Source: Sphingobacterium populi (GTDB taxonomy: Bacteria; Bacteroidota; Bacteroidia; Sphingobacteriales; Sphingobacteriaceae). From it: 64,000 nt of DNA. The notes beneath the pieces were generated by a model. It had not been told where the DNA came from and did no database searches. It saw nothing but the letters and a program-made list of their open reading frames with translations. The position numbers were made by a program, and so were the translations under genes. Of the stretch, positions 40,014-52,009 are shown in pieces; position 1 is the stretch's first letter, and every line of letters starts with the position of its first letter. The DNA lies in contig NZ_LQXS01000002.1 of assembly GCF_001586775.1 (NCBI RefSeq), forward strand, positions 496,001 to 560,000, given 5' to 3'.

Positions 40014-40571
40014 ATGACGAAGTATTCACTAATCATTATTGCTTTGGGTTTGCTGGTTACCTCCTGTCAATCCGCTTCGGTTAAAGAAACTGAAGATGAG
40101 ATGTTCGTGGTCAATGAGCTGTTTTTGCTCCGCACAGAGGGAATGGCGCTTTGTGATATAGCTTCATCAAACAATCCTAGTCCCGAAATACAAATGGCAT
40201 GTGAGAAACTGCGAAATTATTACACGGGTACCCAAGAAGATTTTGTATACCTCTGTGATGGGCGGTCGGTAGCTTTGGAGCAGGAAGATTTTGATTTGAT
40301 CTGGAAACATCTGGATACACAGCTTACGAAAGATAGTATGCAGTTCGAGATTGCATTTATTGAGTTGAGTGCCGATAACCTTTTGCGATCGATTGCTTTA
40401 CATGAGCTTATTTTGCAACGCAAAGACTGGGAAGATATCATGTATTATGCTTTCAAATCGTTGCCTGAGTTGTATAAGCAACAAGGTGCTTTGACGCAAT
40501 TGAAGGAATCACGTGTAGCAGAAAAATCCAGGGAAAAAATGGAGGTTAAAAATGCAGCTTTATCTTTATAA
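40014..40571 (+). CDS. Hypothetical helical lipoprotein
   Basis: 185 residues from the ATG at 40014. A lipoprotein signal sequence (KYSLIIIALGLLVTSC, lipobox LVTSC) is followed by a largely helical, charged domain with no recognisable motif (EMFVVNELFLLRTEGMALCDIASS near the start, KEKMEVKNAALSL-like end). The Cys after the lipobox would be lipidated. The small membrane protein gene after it is on the same strand, ~165 nt downstream. No homology is claimed. Confidence 0.65.
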   Translation: MTKYSLIIIALGLLVTSCQSASVKETEDEMFVVNELFLLRTEGMALCDIASSNNPSPEIQMACEKLRNYYTGTQEDFVYLCDGRSVALEQEDFDLIWKHLDTQLTKDSMQFEIAFIELSADNLLRSIALHELILQRKDWEDIMYYAFKSLPELYKQQGALTQLKESRVAEKSREKMEVKNAALSL

Positions 40572-40735
40572 TTTCCAGGTGTGCCATGCGGTATACAGTT
40601 AACTAAATAGTAGTTGCGCAAAACCTTCGTCGAAAACTACGGTTATACCCTTGCAAGTATTGCTGTAGATAACTAAGCGGTTATTTCATGTCGCGCTTGC
40701 CGTTCTACTGATTGATTGAAAAAAAAGGAATAACT

Positions 40736-40921
40736 ATGGAAAACATGAAAGACACTAATATGGGCGACGAAAGACCATATAAGAATGAAAAAAAAGTACC
40801 TGATGTCGTGAAGAATGAGCCAGATGACAAACCTGCTGGTAAAACGATTAAATGGGTAATAGCTATTGCAGTAGTACTGCTACTGATTATTTATGCACTT
40901 TTCTTCTATCCGCGCCAATAG
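40736..40921 (+). CDS. Small single-pass membrane protein
   Basis: 61 residues from the ATG at 40736, with an AGGA-like ribosome site a few bases before it. A hydrophilic, Lys/Asp-rich N-terminal half is followed by one membrane helix (WVIAIAVVLLLIIYALFF) and a two-residue basic tail. I do not know the family; similar small proteins occur near stress genes in Sphingobacteriaceae. It is convergent with the histidine kinase gene, with about 50 bp between stops. Confidence 0.6.
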   Translation: MENMKDTNMGDERPYKNEKKVPDVVKNEPDDKPAGKTIKWVIAIAVVLLLIIYALFFYPRQ

Positions 40922-40972
40922 GGCTTAGAATTAAAATATAGGTATTCATTGCATACTCAAGCCATTTGTAAT

Positions 40973-43138
40973 TCATGTTACAGGTGGCTTTGTTTTAAAC
41001 GTCAAAGTTACTTTTGTGCCACTTTCAGTCGTGCTCTCTAGCAAGATGCCGGCTTGTAGCCGATCCAATATACGACGTACAAGGCTAGCCCTACGCCGGT
41101 GCCGGCAATTTTACCTACGTTGGATGATCTTTTGTGTACGTGAAAAATATTCTCCAGTTCGTTAGCTGGTATTCCAATTCCATTGTCCTGTATTTCATAA
41201 ATCGTTTCAAATTCTTTTTTGAAACTTCGAATATGTATATACGGACTTTTACGATTTTTACTGTATTTAACAGCGTTTCCGATAATGTTTTGGAATATTT
41301 GGTGTAATAAGTTTCGCTCGCCCCATATCGGAATCAACTCGTCATATACTACCTTGGTCTTCCCACAATCATGTACAAGTTTGCTATGTGTTACGATCTT
41401 TTCTATCATTTGTGCCATCGGTATTTCTGTCTGCTCAAAATGATAAACCTTGCTTTTTCCGACAGAAAGTACGCTGTCTAGCATACTTTCTATATCTTCT
41501 ACACCATCCAACAACATATCTATCCAGCGCTTGTCGCTGGGGGTTATGGCCTTTCGAGAAAGCATTTGCGAGCATAGTTTTGACAACCGATAGTGGGTTT
41601 TTGAGATCATGTGATAAAGTGAAAGTTAGCATTTCTAGTTCATTGTTTAGGAGGATCAACTTCTGATTAATTCTGTCTTTTTCCTCAGACTTGGCTAGTA
41701 ATGTATCTTGCAATAGTGCTCGCAAATGTTCTGCAAAATATAGATCGTTTGTATTCCATGATTTGGCGGTATCAGTTACTTGCTTGCGCCATGTTTCATG
41801 GGTGTATAAGGTTTCATCGCTACCGTGTGCTTCAGGAGATAAATCTTGGCACAGAGGTACCACTTGATATACCAAATCAACATCCTCTTGTCGAAACCAC
41901 ATTATTTTGATTTCGGATTCTTTACCAAGCTTTAATGCCATTACTCCCGCAAAGTTCAGATCACCCTCTATCTGATCGGCGTATCGTAATCTGAAATTGC
42001 TATCTAAGAAGAGACTCTTATTTTTTAGTGTACGAATGAGATCGGCAACCTGAATAATTTGTGCTTTCGATGGTACGATTCCATGAACATGCATTTCCTC
42101 AGAGTTACAAATCACGCAGCCGTCAGCCTGTACAAGTCGCTGCATATTAGGTAGATGCTTGCTGAGCGTTAGCAGTATATTGGTATTAGCCAGAAGGTCA
42201 TTGCGTATACCTTGTAGCGTGTCATGAATATTTTCTTGAAATGCTAACAAATTATTTTTAATGTTAGATTCCTGTCTTTTGGCAGCGTAAGTACAAATGA
42301 GCTGGCAAAGTTGACGTTTTTGCAAGTGCACGTTTCTCAAGTACGAGCTGTACGCAATTAATATGCCCCAAAGTCGGCCATTTGCTACAAGAGGAAAAGC
42401 AATTAAGCTTTTGGCTCCTAGACTGCGTGCAAAATCTCTGTGCAACAGAGGTAGCGGATACAAATGGGAGTGGATCACATCAACATGCTCGTCTGCTAAT
42501 TCATGAAAAATACAATGCGGAGCAAATAGATCGGGTACATACCTATACGGTGAGGCCAGATGATTTTTCAAATCATCTGGATGGTAAAAATCAGCAGAAA
42601 ATCTTGACCCTAGCAAGGATTTAGATTTGTCCTTTACATATTCTGCAATAACCTCGCTTGTGTTATTTTCATAAATCTGATAGATATGCACACGATCAAA
42701 TTCCAATATTTGATATATGTTTTCGGCTAATTTATGCCAAAGAGATTTGTTGCTTGACTCTAGTACATGTGCAATATCGTGCATATGGAAAGCGCCAGAA
42801 TCATCCGTAGTTTTCCTTTCCCATTCCCAGTGAATGTAACTATTTACTTGAGATAGGTGAAGTATGTACTCTTGGTCACGACAACTAACCTCGAGAATTT
42901 TATTTGCAATATCCTGATGTTTAATATCTCTAATAATGGATACGATGTACGACGATTGCGTGGGTAAATAGATAGAAAGAAAATCACGGATATCACGACC
43001 TAAGAAATGCATAGCGGGTGCACCTGTCATTTTTCTTATTGCAGCGCTTATTCCAACAATTTGATCAAATGCATCAGTGCAGATCAATAGTCCATAAGAT
43101 TGGATAAGTGTTTGACGGTCTTGCGCTAATTCTGACAT
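40973..43138 (-). pseudogene. Phytochrome-like sensor histidine kinase with two frame breaks
   Basis: The N-terminal ~500 residues look like a PAS-GAF-PHY photosensory module: GLLICTDAFDQIVGISAAIRKM (PAS), a GAF with the GAKSLIAFPLVANGRLWGILIAYSS core, and a PHY-like domain. The chain starts after the place where bacteriophytochromes carry the bilin-binding Cys, a TAG just upstream blocks extension, and no Cys is in the usual GAF position. The HisKA box is SHDLKNPLSVVK, and the HATPase N box and G1 (DNGIGIP) and G2 (GTGVGLAL) follow. Frame breaks: an extra A in an A4 run at 41578-41581, and a missing base at about 41080-41082. Corrected, the end is at 40973 (~720 residues). It is divergent from the response regulator gene. 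Confidence 0.75.
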
Positions 43139-43413
43139 GGAACCTTCCTATAGAGTATCCTAATATAAAGAAATTTTTATACTAACGCAATGCTCAATAA
43201 ATATCATCAGAATTTTTGAGCATAAATTTAAATACATTTTTTATTTTCCTAATATTCTCTTTATAATGTATTTTTAATAAAAAATATTTTGTAACCTTTA
43301 CGCCACAAACAAAAATTTCGCATCGCTGTTTTAAGAGTGGTAAAAGTCATGGATGTACTTGCATATTCAGCACTTATTACCAGCATACATAATTGATATT
43401 AGAAAAACATCCT

Positions 43414-44070
43414 ATGATAAAAATAATTCTTGCTGAAGATCATCTGGTAGTCAGAAATGGTATAAAACTGCTTTTAGATTCTCATGAAGGATTAGAGGTA
43501 GTTGGTGAGGCGAATAATGGTGAAGAGGTACTACGTTTGGTCAATGAAGGTGGCGATGCAAATCTGGTTATTACGGATCTAACGATGGAAGGCATAGGTG
43601 GTATGGAGCTGATCCGGCAGCTTAAGCAAGCACATCCTTCAGTAAAAATTATTATTTTGTCGATGCTGGCAGATATTCCTTATCTTATAGAAGCGTTTGA
43701 CCTTGGCGTAGACGGATATATGGTTAAAAACTCCGCTTACGACGAATTGCTGTTTGCTATACAGCAAGTATCTAATGGAGGTACATTTATTTGTGCCGAA
43801 CTAACGATGACACTCTTGGACAAAATTCGTTCTGCTACACAGATAGAAGAAAGCAATGAGCAAGCTCGGATTCGAGTGGATATTAGTGATCGCGAAAGCG
43901 AAATATTACAACTAATCGGTGAAGGGTACACGAACTTGGAGATTGCAGATAAGCTTTTTATCAGTAAGCGAACCGTGGAGGGGCACCGTCAAAATCTGAT
44001 CGACAAGTTGGGCGTCAAGAACTCGGCAGCACTAATCAAAATAGCTGTCAAAAACAACTTAATAAGATAG
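43414..44070 (+). CDS. LuxR/NarL-type response regulator
   Basis: 218 residues from the ATG at 43414; the frame opens at a TTG seven codons earlier. The receiver domain has ILAEDH acidic pair, phospho-Asp in LVITDLTMEGIGGMEL, conserved Ser and Lys (LSMLA, VKNSAY). The C-terminal HTH is DRESEILQLIGEGYTNLEIADKLFISKRTVEGHRQNLIDKLGV, of the NarL/FixJ class. It is divergent from the phytochrome-like kinase (275 bp apart), and the two likely form a two-component pair. The regulated genes are unknown. Confidence 0.9.
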   Translation: MIKIILAEDHLVVRNGIKLLLDSHEGLEVVGEANNGEEVLRLVNEGGDANLVITDLTMEGIGGMELIRQLKQAHPSVKIIILSMLADIPYLIEAFDLGVDGYMVKNSAYDELLFAIQQVSNGGTFICAELTMTLLDKIRSATQIEESNEQARIRVDISDRESEILQLIGEGYTNLEIADKLFISKRTVEGHRQNLIDKLGVKNSAALIKIAVKNNLIR

Positions 44071-44248
44071 AACAAAGTATTTTGTTGGCCAAATGTTAAA
44101 ATAAATCTGAATTTATTCTTTCGATTGAGTACTGTCATTCTCTTTCTCGTGCATAAACGATTATATTTGTGCATTGTAAACAAAAAAAAGTTTGAACCGT
44201 AATAAAAAACGAGACTAACACTGATACATAAAGTACGTAAAGAAAAGG

Positions 44249-45742
44249 ATGAAAGAACAATACGCGGTATTTATAGAGAGATTCGAAAAACGTCTCCATG
44301 AGATTTTTAATAGCGAAAACGATATAAACGAGCTTAGTCTCGAAAGAGGTTTGCCGGATCATGTATGGCGTGGCATCATGGAACAAAATCCACTTTCGGT
44401 AGCTATTCCTGACCAATTTGGAGGTCGGGGTGCCAATGTGCGCGAATGTCTTGGCATTCTTTCTGCCGCGTCTTATGAGTCTTTGTCTTTGTCGTTGACC
44501 TTTGGTATCAACATTGCCTTATTTTTGGAGCCTTTGGCCAAATATGGTCACGCAGATATTCAACAGGGTATTTTTGATCGCTTTTTGAAGGAGCGTGCCA
44601 TGGGCGGATTGATGATAACCGAGCCTGACTTTGGAAGTGATGCGCTAAATATGCGCACGAATTACAAAGAGCTGGATAATGAGTTTAAACTCGAGGGACA
44701 GAAACATTGGCAAGGCCTTACAGGAATGGCTGATTTTTGGATTGTAGCCGCTCGTAAGAAGAATCAAGATGGCGATTTGGCCCGTGATGTAGAGTTTTTT
44801 GTAACCGACAATAGTAAGGCCGAGCAACACATTCCTGTAGAAGAATATTTTAAGAATTTGGGACTCTATATGATCCCATACGGACTTAATAAAATTGATC
44901 TTACGATTCCTCATACGCATAAACTGCAGCAGCATAGCACCGGGATCAAAATGATGCTGGATATCTTACACCGTAGCCGTATGCAATTCCCAGGAATGGG
45001 GATGGGCTTTATTCAGCGTTTGCTGGATGACTCCTTAGCGCATTGCTTGCAACGCAAAATGGGCGCTCAGTCGCTTTTCCAGATTGATTCTGTGCAATAT
45101 CAATTATCTCGTATTCAATCTGCTTATACGTTGTGCTCGGGTATGTGTGCTTGGAGCTCCAATGTTAGCGGTATTGAGTTTGATCTTGCAACCGAAGGTT
45201 TGCAAGCTAACTCGATGAAGGCGCTCGTTTCGGACTTGATGCAAGAATCTGCTCAGATTGCGGTTCAATTATCAGGGTCAAGTGGGTATAAGTTGAATCA
45301 TATTGCTGGTCGTGGAATTGTGGATAGCCGTCCTTTCCAGATCTTCGAAGGATCAAATGAAATGCTATATACGCAGATTTCAGAGATTGTGGTCAAGCAA
45401 ATGAAGAAGGCAAAAGAAACACATATCGGCACTTTCTTGTCGCAATTCGAGCATACAAGCCGTGTGATGGATAGATTCAAAAAGCATTTTGATATTTCGC
45501 TTTCTGCAACAAATTTAGTGCAACGTCAGTTGGTAGTGCTAGGAAAAGCCATTGCGCGTTTGGTATGTTTGCAGTATGTGGATCATATGGTATCAAAAGG
45601 ATTCCGTACAGATTTGTTCGAGCAGGCTGCTAAGCATGTAGAAATGGATGTAAAGGCGTTTTTGTCGGACTTCGTCGACTTCAATGATGCTGCGCCAATC
45701 GTAGAATATCAGGAAAAATCAGACTGGGCTTCTTTTATTTAA
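44249..45742 (+). CDS. Acyl-CoA dehydrogenase family protein
   Basis: A 497-residue FAD enzyme. Visible are the N-terminal helical domain, MITEPDFGSDALNMRTNYK (the beta-domain FAD loop, as in TEP.GSD), KHWQGLTGMADFWIVAA, the C-terminal helical half and the FEGSNEMLYTQIS block with the usual catalytic Glu position. Members of this size in Bacteroidota act on acyl-CoA or related thioesters, but the chain length cannot be inferred. No electron-transfer flavoprotein genes are near. A 21-bp terminator hairpin follows. Confidence 0.85.
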   Translation: MKEQYAVFIERFEKRLHEIFNSENDINELSLERGLPDHVWRGIMEQNPLSVAIPDQFGGRGANVRECLGILSAASYESLSLSLTFGINIALFLEPLAKYGHADIQQGIFDRFLKERAMGGLMITEPDFGSDALNMRTNYKELDNEFKLEGQKHWQGLTGMADFWIVAARKKNQDGDLARDVEFFVTDNSKAEQHIPVEEYFKNLGLYMIPYGLNKIDLTIPHTHKLQQHSTGIKMMLDILHRSRMQFPGMGMGFIQRLLDDSLAHCLQRKMGAQSLFQIDSVQYQLSRIQSAYTLCSGMCAWSSNVSGIEFDLATEGLQANSMKALVSDLMQESAQIAVQLSGSSGYKLNHIAGRGIVDSRPFQIFEGSNEMLYTQISEIVVKQMKKAKETHIGTFLSQFEHTSRVMDRFKKHFDISLSATNLVQRQLVVLGKAIARLVCLQYVDHMVSKGFRTDLFEQAAKHVEMDVKAFLSDFVDFNDAAPIVEYQEKSDWASFI

Positions 45743-45754
45743 GCCAGCGCAATG

Positions 45755-45809
45755 CCCTATAAGAAAAAGCCTGTGAAGCAAACTGCTCCACAGGCTTTTT
45801 CTTATAGGG
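45755..45809. terminator. Bidirectional terminator between the acyl-CoA dehydrogenase and thiF
   Basis: Arms 45755-45775 and 45789-45809 pair over 21 bp, with T-rich runs in the 3' arm of each strand. It closes both the dehydrogenase gene and the convergent thi operon. Confidence 0.9.
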
Positions 45810-45820
45810 TGAAATGGCAT

Positions 45821-46534
45821 TTAAAAGTTGATCTTAGTAAAATTCCAACGCATCGTATCTACCATTGTTAGTTGATTGCTATCTACCGGAAGGTCAAGCA
45901 CGATCTTGAGCGCCTGCATGGCCATCATACTGCCGATGATTCCGGGCAATGCTCCCAGCACACCGTTGCTGTCGCAATCTGGAATATCATTCGCCGAAGG
46001 CGGCTCTGGGAATAAATCTCGCAAATTTTTGCTGCCAGCGTAATTAAATACCGCTAGCTGGCCTTCAAATCCGAATATGCTTCCATATACTAAGGGTTTT
46101 TGTACCGCGACGCAAACGTCGTTTACCAGATAGCGTGTTCTAAAATTGTCCGATCCATCGACGATGACATCATAGCCAGATAACAGATCCGTGGCGTTGG
46201 AAGCCGCTAATTCTACTTCGTGTTTCTGCACCTTGACCAACGGATTGAGTGCTTGCACGAAGCGTGCAGCGCTGTCCACTTTTAGGTTTCCTACATCGGC
46301 CGTGCGGTGCAATATTTGTCGGTTGAGATTATGTTCTTCTAAACGGTCAAAATCGACGATTCCTACAATGCCAACACCCGCTGCAGCGAGGTATTGAATC
46401 GCCGGACTACCCAATCCGCCCGCGCCTATCACCAAAATTTTGCTTTCCATAATTTTGCGTTGCCCTGCTACGCCGATCTCTTCTATAAATATTTGGCGGC
46501 TGTACCGCGAGAATGCTGCTGCGTTTTCGCTCAT
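45821..46534 (-). CDS. thiF: ThiF/MoeB-like sulfur-carrier adenylyltransferase
   Basis: A 237-residue E1-like enzyme that adenylates the C-terminal Gly of ThiS before sulfur transfer. The nucleotide motif GAGGLGSPAIQYLAAAGVG is followed by DFDRLEEHNLNRQILH, then DGSDNFRTRYLVNDVC and GALPGIIGSMMAMQAL. No rhodanese domain is fused. It is the last gene of the thi operon, 3 nt after thiH. Given the context it acts with ThiS rather than MoaD. Confidence 0.93.
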   Translation of the reverse strand: MSENAAAFSRYSRQIFIEEIGVAGQRKIMESKILVIGAGGLGSPAIQYLAAAGVGIVGIVDFDRLEEHNLNRQILHRTADVGNLKVDSAARFVQALNPLVKVQKHEVELAASNATDLLSGYDVIVDGSDNFRTRYLVNDVCVAVQKPLVYGSIFGFEGQLAVFNYAGSKNLRDLFPEPPSANDIPDCDSNGVLGALPGIIGSMMAMQALKIVLDLPVDSNQLTMVDTMRWNFTKINF

Positions 46535-46537
46535 AAT

Positions 46538-47665
46538 TTATCCGTTATGTTGTCCACTATAGGCACCATCCCAATCTTTCATAATCGGATCGTATCCCGA
46601 ATTTCTGATCAGATCAATGATCGCTTCCATACTTCGCTCATCACTGATTTCAAATTGCTCTAGCGATTGCGGATCTACCGCATAACCGCCCGGATTGGTT
46701 TTAGAAGCAGCGCTCATCGTCGTAACGCCGAGCGGAATAATATGATTTCGAAAATGCTCGCTTTCTCGTGTGGATATAGATATTTCCAAATCTGGATTCC
46801 AGATACGGTAAGCACAAATCAACTGCAATAAATGCCGGTCTTCCATCACGAAGTTGGGTTCGATGATGCCTTCCGCAGGACGAAGACGTGGGAATGATAC
46901 ACTGTACTTGGTACGCCAGTACTGTTTTTGCAAATAGTGAATGTGCAATGCATTGAAAAAACTATCCGTACGCCAATCTTCTAATCCGAGTAGCACGCCC
47001 AAACCTATCTTATGTATACCCGCTTTGCCAATCCGGTCGGGCGTCTCCAATCGATAATCAAAATTGGATTTTTTTCCTTTCCGATGATATGCTTTGTACA
47101 CCTCCTGATGGTATGTTTCTTGATAGACCAGGACGGTATGTACGCCAGCTTGCTGAATTACTTCATATTCTTCCTGTTCCAACGGTTGCACCTCGATGGA
47201 TATTTGTGAGAAATGTGGTTTTAGTAGGCGGATGGCATTCTCGAAATATTCGACGCCTACTATTTTATTTGCTTCGCCACTCACCAGCAATACATGCTGT
47301 AATCCCATCGCTTTTAGTGCCATGGCTTCCAATAGCAGTTCAGCATCAGAGAGTGTTTTGCGTTTGATCTTATTATCCATGCTAAAACCACAGTAGGTAC
47401 AGATGTTTTGGCATTCGTTGCTAAGGTACAGCGGAGCGTACAATTGTATTGTCTTTCCAAATCGCCGTTGCGTGATAGATCTTGTTAATTGTGCCATTTG
47501 TTCTAGTTCGGCTTCCGCTGCAGGCGATAGCAGCACCAGAAAATCTTCCAGATCATGACGATCCTTTTGTAAGACACGTTTTACATCTTCTGGCGTGCTG
47601 TCATATATTTTTCGTTGGATCGTATCCCATTGGTAGCACGCGAAGGTTTCTTTGAATGTAGACAT
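46538..47665 (-). CDS. thiH: 2-iminoacetate synthase ThiH (radical SAM)
   Basis: 375 residues from the ATG at 47665. The radical SAM cluster is YLSNECQNICTYCGFS (CxxxCxxC). ThiH cleaves tyrosine to dehydroglycine for the thiazole ring, the anaerobic-type route, replacing the ThiO oxidase. Further family features are GLQHVLLVSGEANKIVG, YHRKGKKSNFDYRLETPDRIG, SFPRLRPAEG and the ISTRESEHFRNH block. It lies 13 nt after thiG. No thiO is in the operon. Confidence 0.94.
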   Translation of the reverse strand: MSTFKETFACYQWDTIQRKIYDSTPEDVKRVLQKDRHDLEDFLVLLSPAAEAELEQMAQLTRSITQRRFGKTIQLYAPLYLSNECQNICTYCGFSMDNKIKRKTLSDAELLLEAMALKAMGLQHVLLVSGEANKIVGVEYFENAIRLLKPHFSQISIEVQPLEQEEYEVIQQAGVHTVLVYQETYHQEVYKAYHRKGKKSNFDYRLETPDRIGKAGIHKIGLGVLLGLEDWRTDSFFNALHIHYLQKQYWRTKYSVSFPRLRPAEGIIEPNFVMEDRHLLQLICAYRIWNPDLEISISTRESEHFRNHIIPLGVTTMSAASKTNPGGYAVDPQSLEQFEISDERSMEAIIDLIRNSGYDPIMKDWDGAYSGQHNG

Positions 47666-47678
47666 GAGCAAGCAAGGG

Positions 47679-48449
47679 TTAATCGGTAAGAAATGAGGTG
47701 AGTGGACTGGAGGCGACGCTGTGTGTGCTTTGCGAGCCCAAGCCCGATTCGTATGCTTTTCGGCCAGCGATTACGGCTTCTTTGAATGCTTCGGCCATGC
47801 GAGCAGGTTCTCTTGCAGCTGCAATGGCTGTATTCACTAACACAGCATCGGCGCCGATTTCCATGGCTTTCGCAGCATCGGCGGGACTGCCAATTCCGGC
47901 ATCTACCACGACCGGAACGCGACTCTGCTCGATGATGATTTCCAAAAAATCAATGGTTCGCAAGCCTTTATTGGTGCCAATCGGCGCGCCCAAAGGCATC
48001 ACCACTGCAGTACCTGCTTCTTCTAATCGCTTGCACAACACCGGATCTGCGTGAATGTAAGGCATCACGACGAAACCGGCCTTTGCTAATTCTTCGGTAG
48101 CGGCCAATGTTTCGATCGGGTCGGGCAGGAGGTAGCGTGGATCGGGATGAATTTCTAATTTCACCCAATTCGTTTCCAACGCTTCACGCGCAAGCATAGC
48201 CGCTAATACCGCTTCTTTTGCATTTCGTGCACCCGATGTGTTGGGTAGCAGGTGAAGATTAGGAATATCCAGTGCGTCAAGTAATTGATCAGATTCTGCT
48301 TGATGATCTACCCGTTTCAAGGCCATCGTGACTAATTCGGTCGAAGCAGCTATCATGGCCTCGTGCATCTGCTGTAAGTTGCCAAATTTGCCTGTTCCTA
48401 AAAATAAACGGGAATTAAAATGTCTGTTTGCAATCTTTAAATCTTTCAT
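47679..48449 (-). CDS. thiG: Thiazole synthase ThiG
   Basis: A 256-residue TIM barrel that joins DXP, the ThiS thiocarboxylate and dehydroglycine into the thiazole phosphate. Features are MALKRVDHQ with the conserved Lys after beta-2, the [15 protein letters not shown] loop, [14 protein letters not shown] and [31 protein letters not shown] phosphate-binding strands. The start overlaps the thiE stop by 4 nt, a tight operon. Confidence 0.95.
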   Translation of the reverse strand: MKDLKIANRHFNSRLFLGTGKFGNLQQMHEAMIAASTELVTMALKRVDHQAESDQLLDALDIPNLHLLPNTSGARNAKEAVLAAMLAREALETNWVKLEIHPDPRYLLPDPIETLAATEELAKAGFVVMPYIHADPVLCKRLEEAGTAVVMPLGAPIGTNKGLRTIDFLEIIIEQSRVPVVVDAGIGSPADAAKAMEIGADAVLVNTAIAAAREPARMAEAFKEAVIAGRKAYESGLGSQSTHSVASSPLTSFLTD

Positions 48450-49074
48450 GTCAATAAGGATTTAATGGAGGTAATCTGTTGAGGCTGTTCTGTAATGAGT
48501 GTAGAGACGGCAATGCCATATACGCCTATTTGCTGCAAGATCGAGATGTCCTCTAAACGAATCCCTCCGATCGCGTAGAGTGGCGGTACCACACAATTAA
48601 GCTGCTGTAGATCTTGTACAATTTTGGTGAAACCTTCCAATCCCAAGATCGGACTAAGGTTTTGTTTGGTAGTGGTGTAGCGCCACGGACCTATACCGAT
48701 GTAATCGCAATTTTCTTCCATTCGCTGCACCACATCAGCCAGCGTATTGGCCGTTCCGCCGATTATCTTATCGGAGCCGAGCAATACACGCGCATCTGCT
48801 ACAGGCATATCCGTAAGTCCTAGATGTACTCCATCGACATCGGTGGCACGTGCGGTATCGACATGATCGTTGAGCAGACAAATGGCTTGGTAGGAAATGC
48901 AATGCTCCTTTACCGCACGACAAAATTTATGGAAAGCAAGATCCTTCGGTTGTTTCCAACGTATCTGTATCCATTCTGCACCAGCATCTAATGCCTGTCG
49001 AATGTGTTGCATTTGTGCTGTCAAGGTTTCTCCTTGCGAGATGTACTGTATTTTAGGATAGAGTGAAGATGAGA

Positions 49075-49078
<4 letters not shown>
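48446..49078 (-). CDS. thiE: Thiamine phosphate synthase ThiE
   Basis: A 210-residue TIM barrel that joins HMP-PP and thiazole phosphate. Motifs are [15 protein letters not shown] [11 protein letters not shown] (around residue 34), [23 protein letters not shown] with metal and pyrophosphate ligands, [13 protein letters not shown], and the C-terminal YAIGGI with IAVSTLI. The TTTK loop is typical of catalytic ThiE. It overlaps thiG and the upstream ThiE-like gene by 4 nt each. The operon lacks a thiD, so HMP kinase must come from elsewhere. Confidence 0.93.
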
Positions 49079-51727
<2,649 letters not shown>

Positions 51728-51733
<6 letters not shown>

Positions 51734-51776
51734 TCCTTGTAGATTTATGTATATGCCTACACTTTAGGGAATGACA
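51728..51776 (-). promoter_or_regulatory. Start-sequestering stem (expression platform) before thiS
   Basis: On the transcript, TGTCATTCC (51776-51768) is perfectly complementary to GGAATGACA (51736-51728), which contains the thiS ATG (51733-51731). Nine base pairs would hide the start codon. With the TPP aptamer upstream this suggests a translational off-switch. A small GTGC/GCAC hairpin lies between aptamer and stem. Confidence 0.6.
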
Positions 51777-51807
51777 GCTATAGTGCGAAAGCACCGAAGA
51801 TGACGAT

Positions 51808-51893
51808 TCACTTTTCCCTACGCTGGTATGATCCAGATCAGGTTCAAAGGGTAAAATCTCAGCCTGCGAACTATGCAGACACCCCTAAAGTAC
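51808..51893 (-). ncRNA. TPP riboswitch (THI element)
   Basis: The minus strand carries the conserved aptamer blocks in order: GGGGTGTCTG, GGCTGAGA, TTACCCTTTGAACCTGATCT and GGATCATACCAGCGTAGGGA. These are the pyrimidine- and pyrophosphate-binding arms of the TPP aptamer. It lies ~75 nt upstream of thiS and controls the thiSCE'EGHF operon, lowering expression when TPP is high. Confidence 0.96.
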
Positions 51894-52009
51894 TTGGCTA
51901 ATCTACGATATTAAAATGAAAGACCACGATACTTTTCCTACTTTTGTAAGAATGCCTAGCGGAAAAGTGACAAAACCGCGGGTTACTATGCACTAGAACG
52001 AATCAGCAC

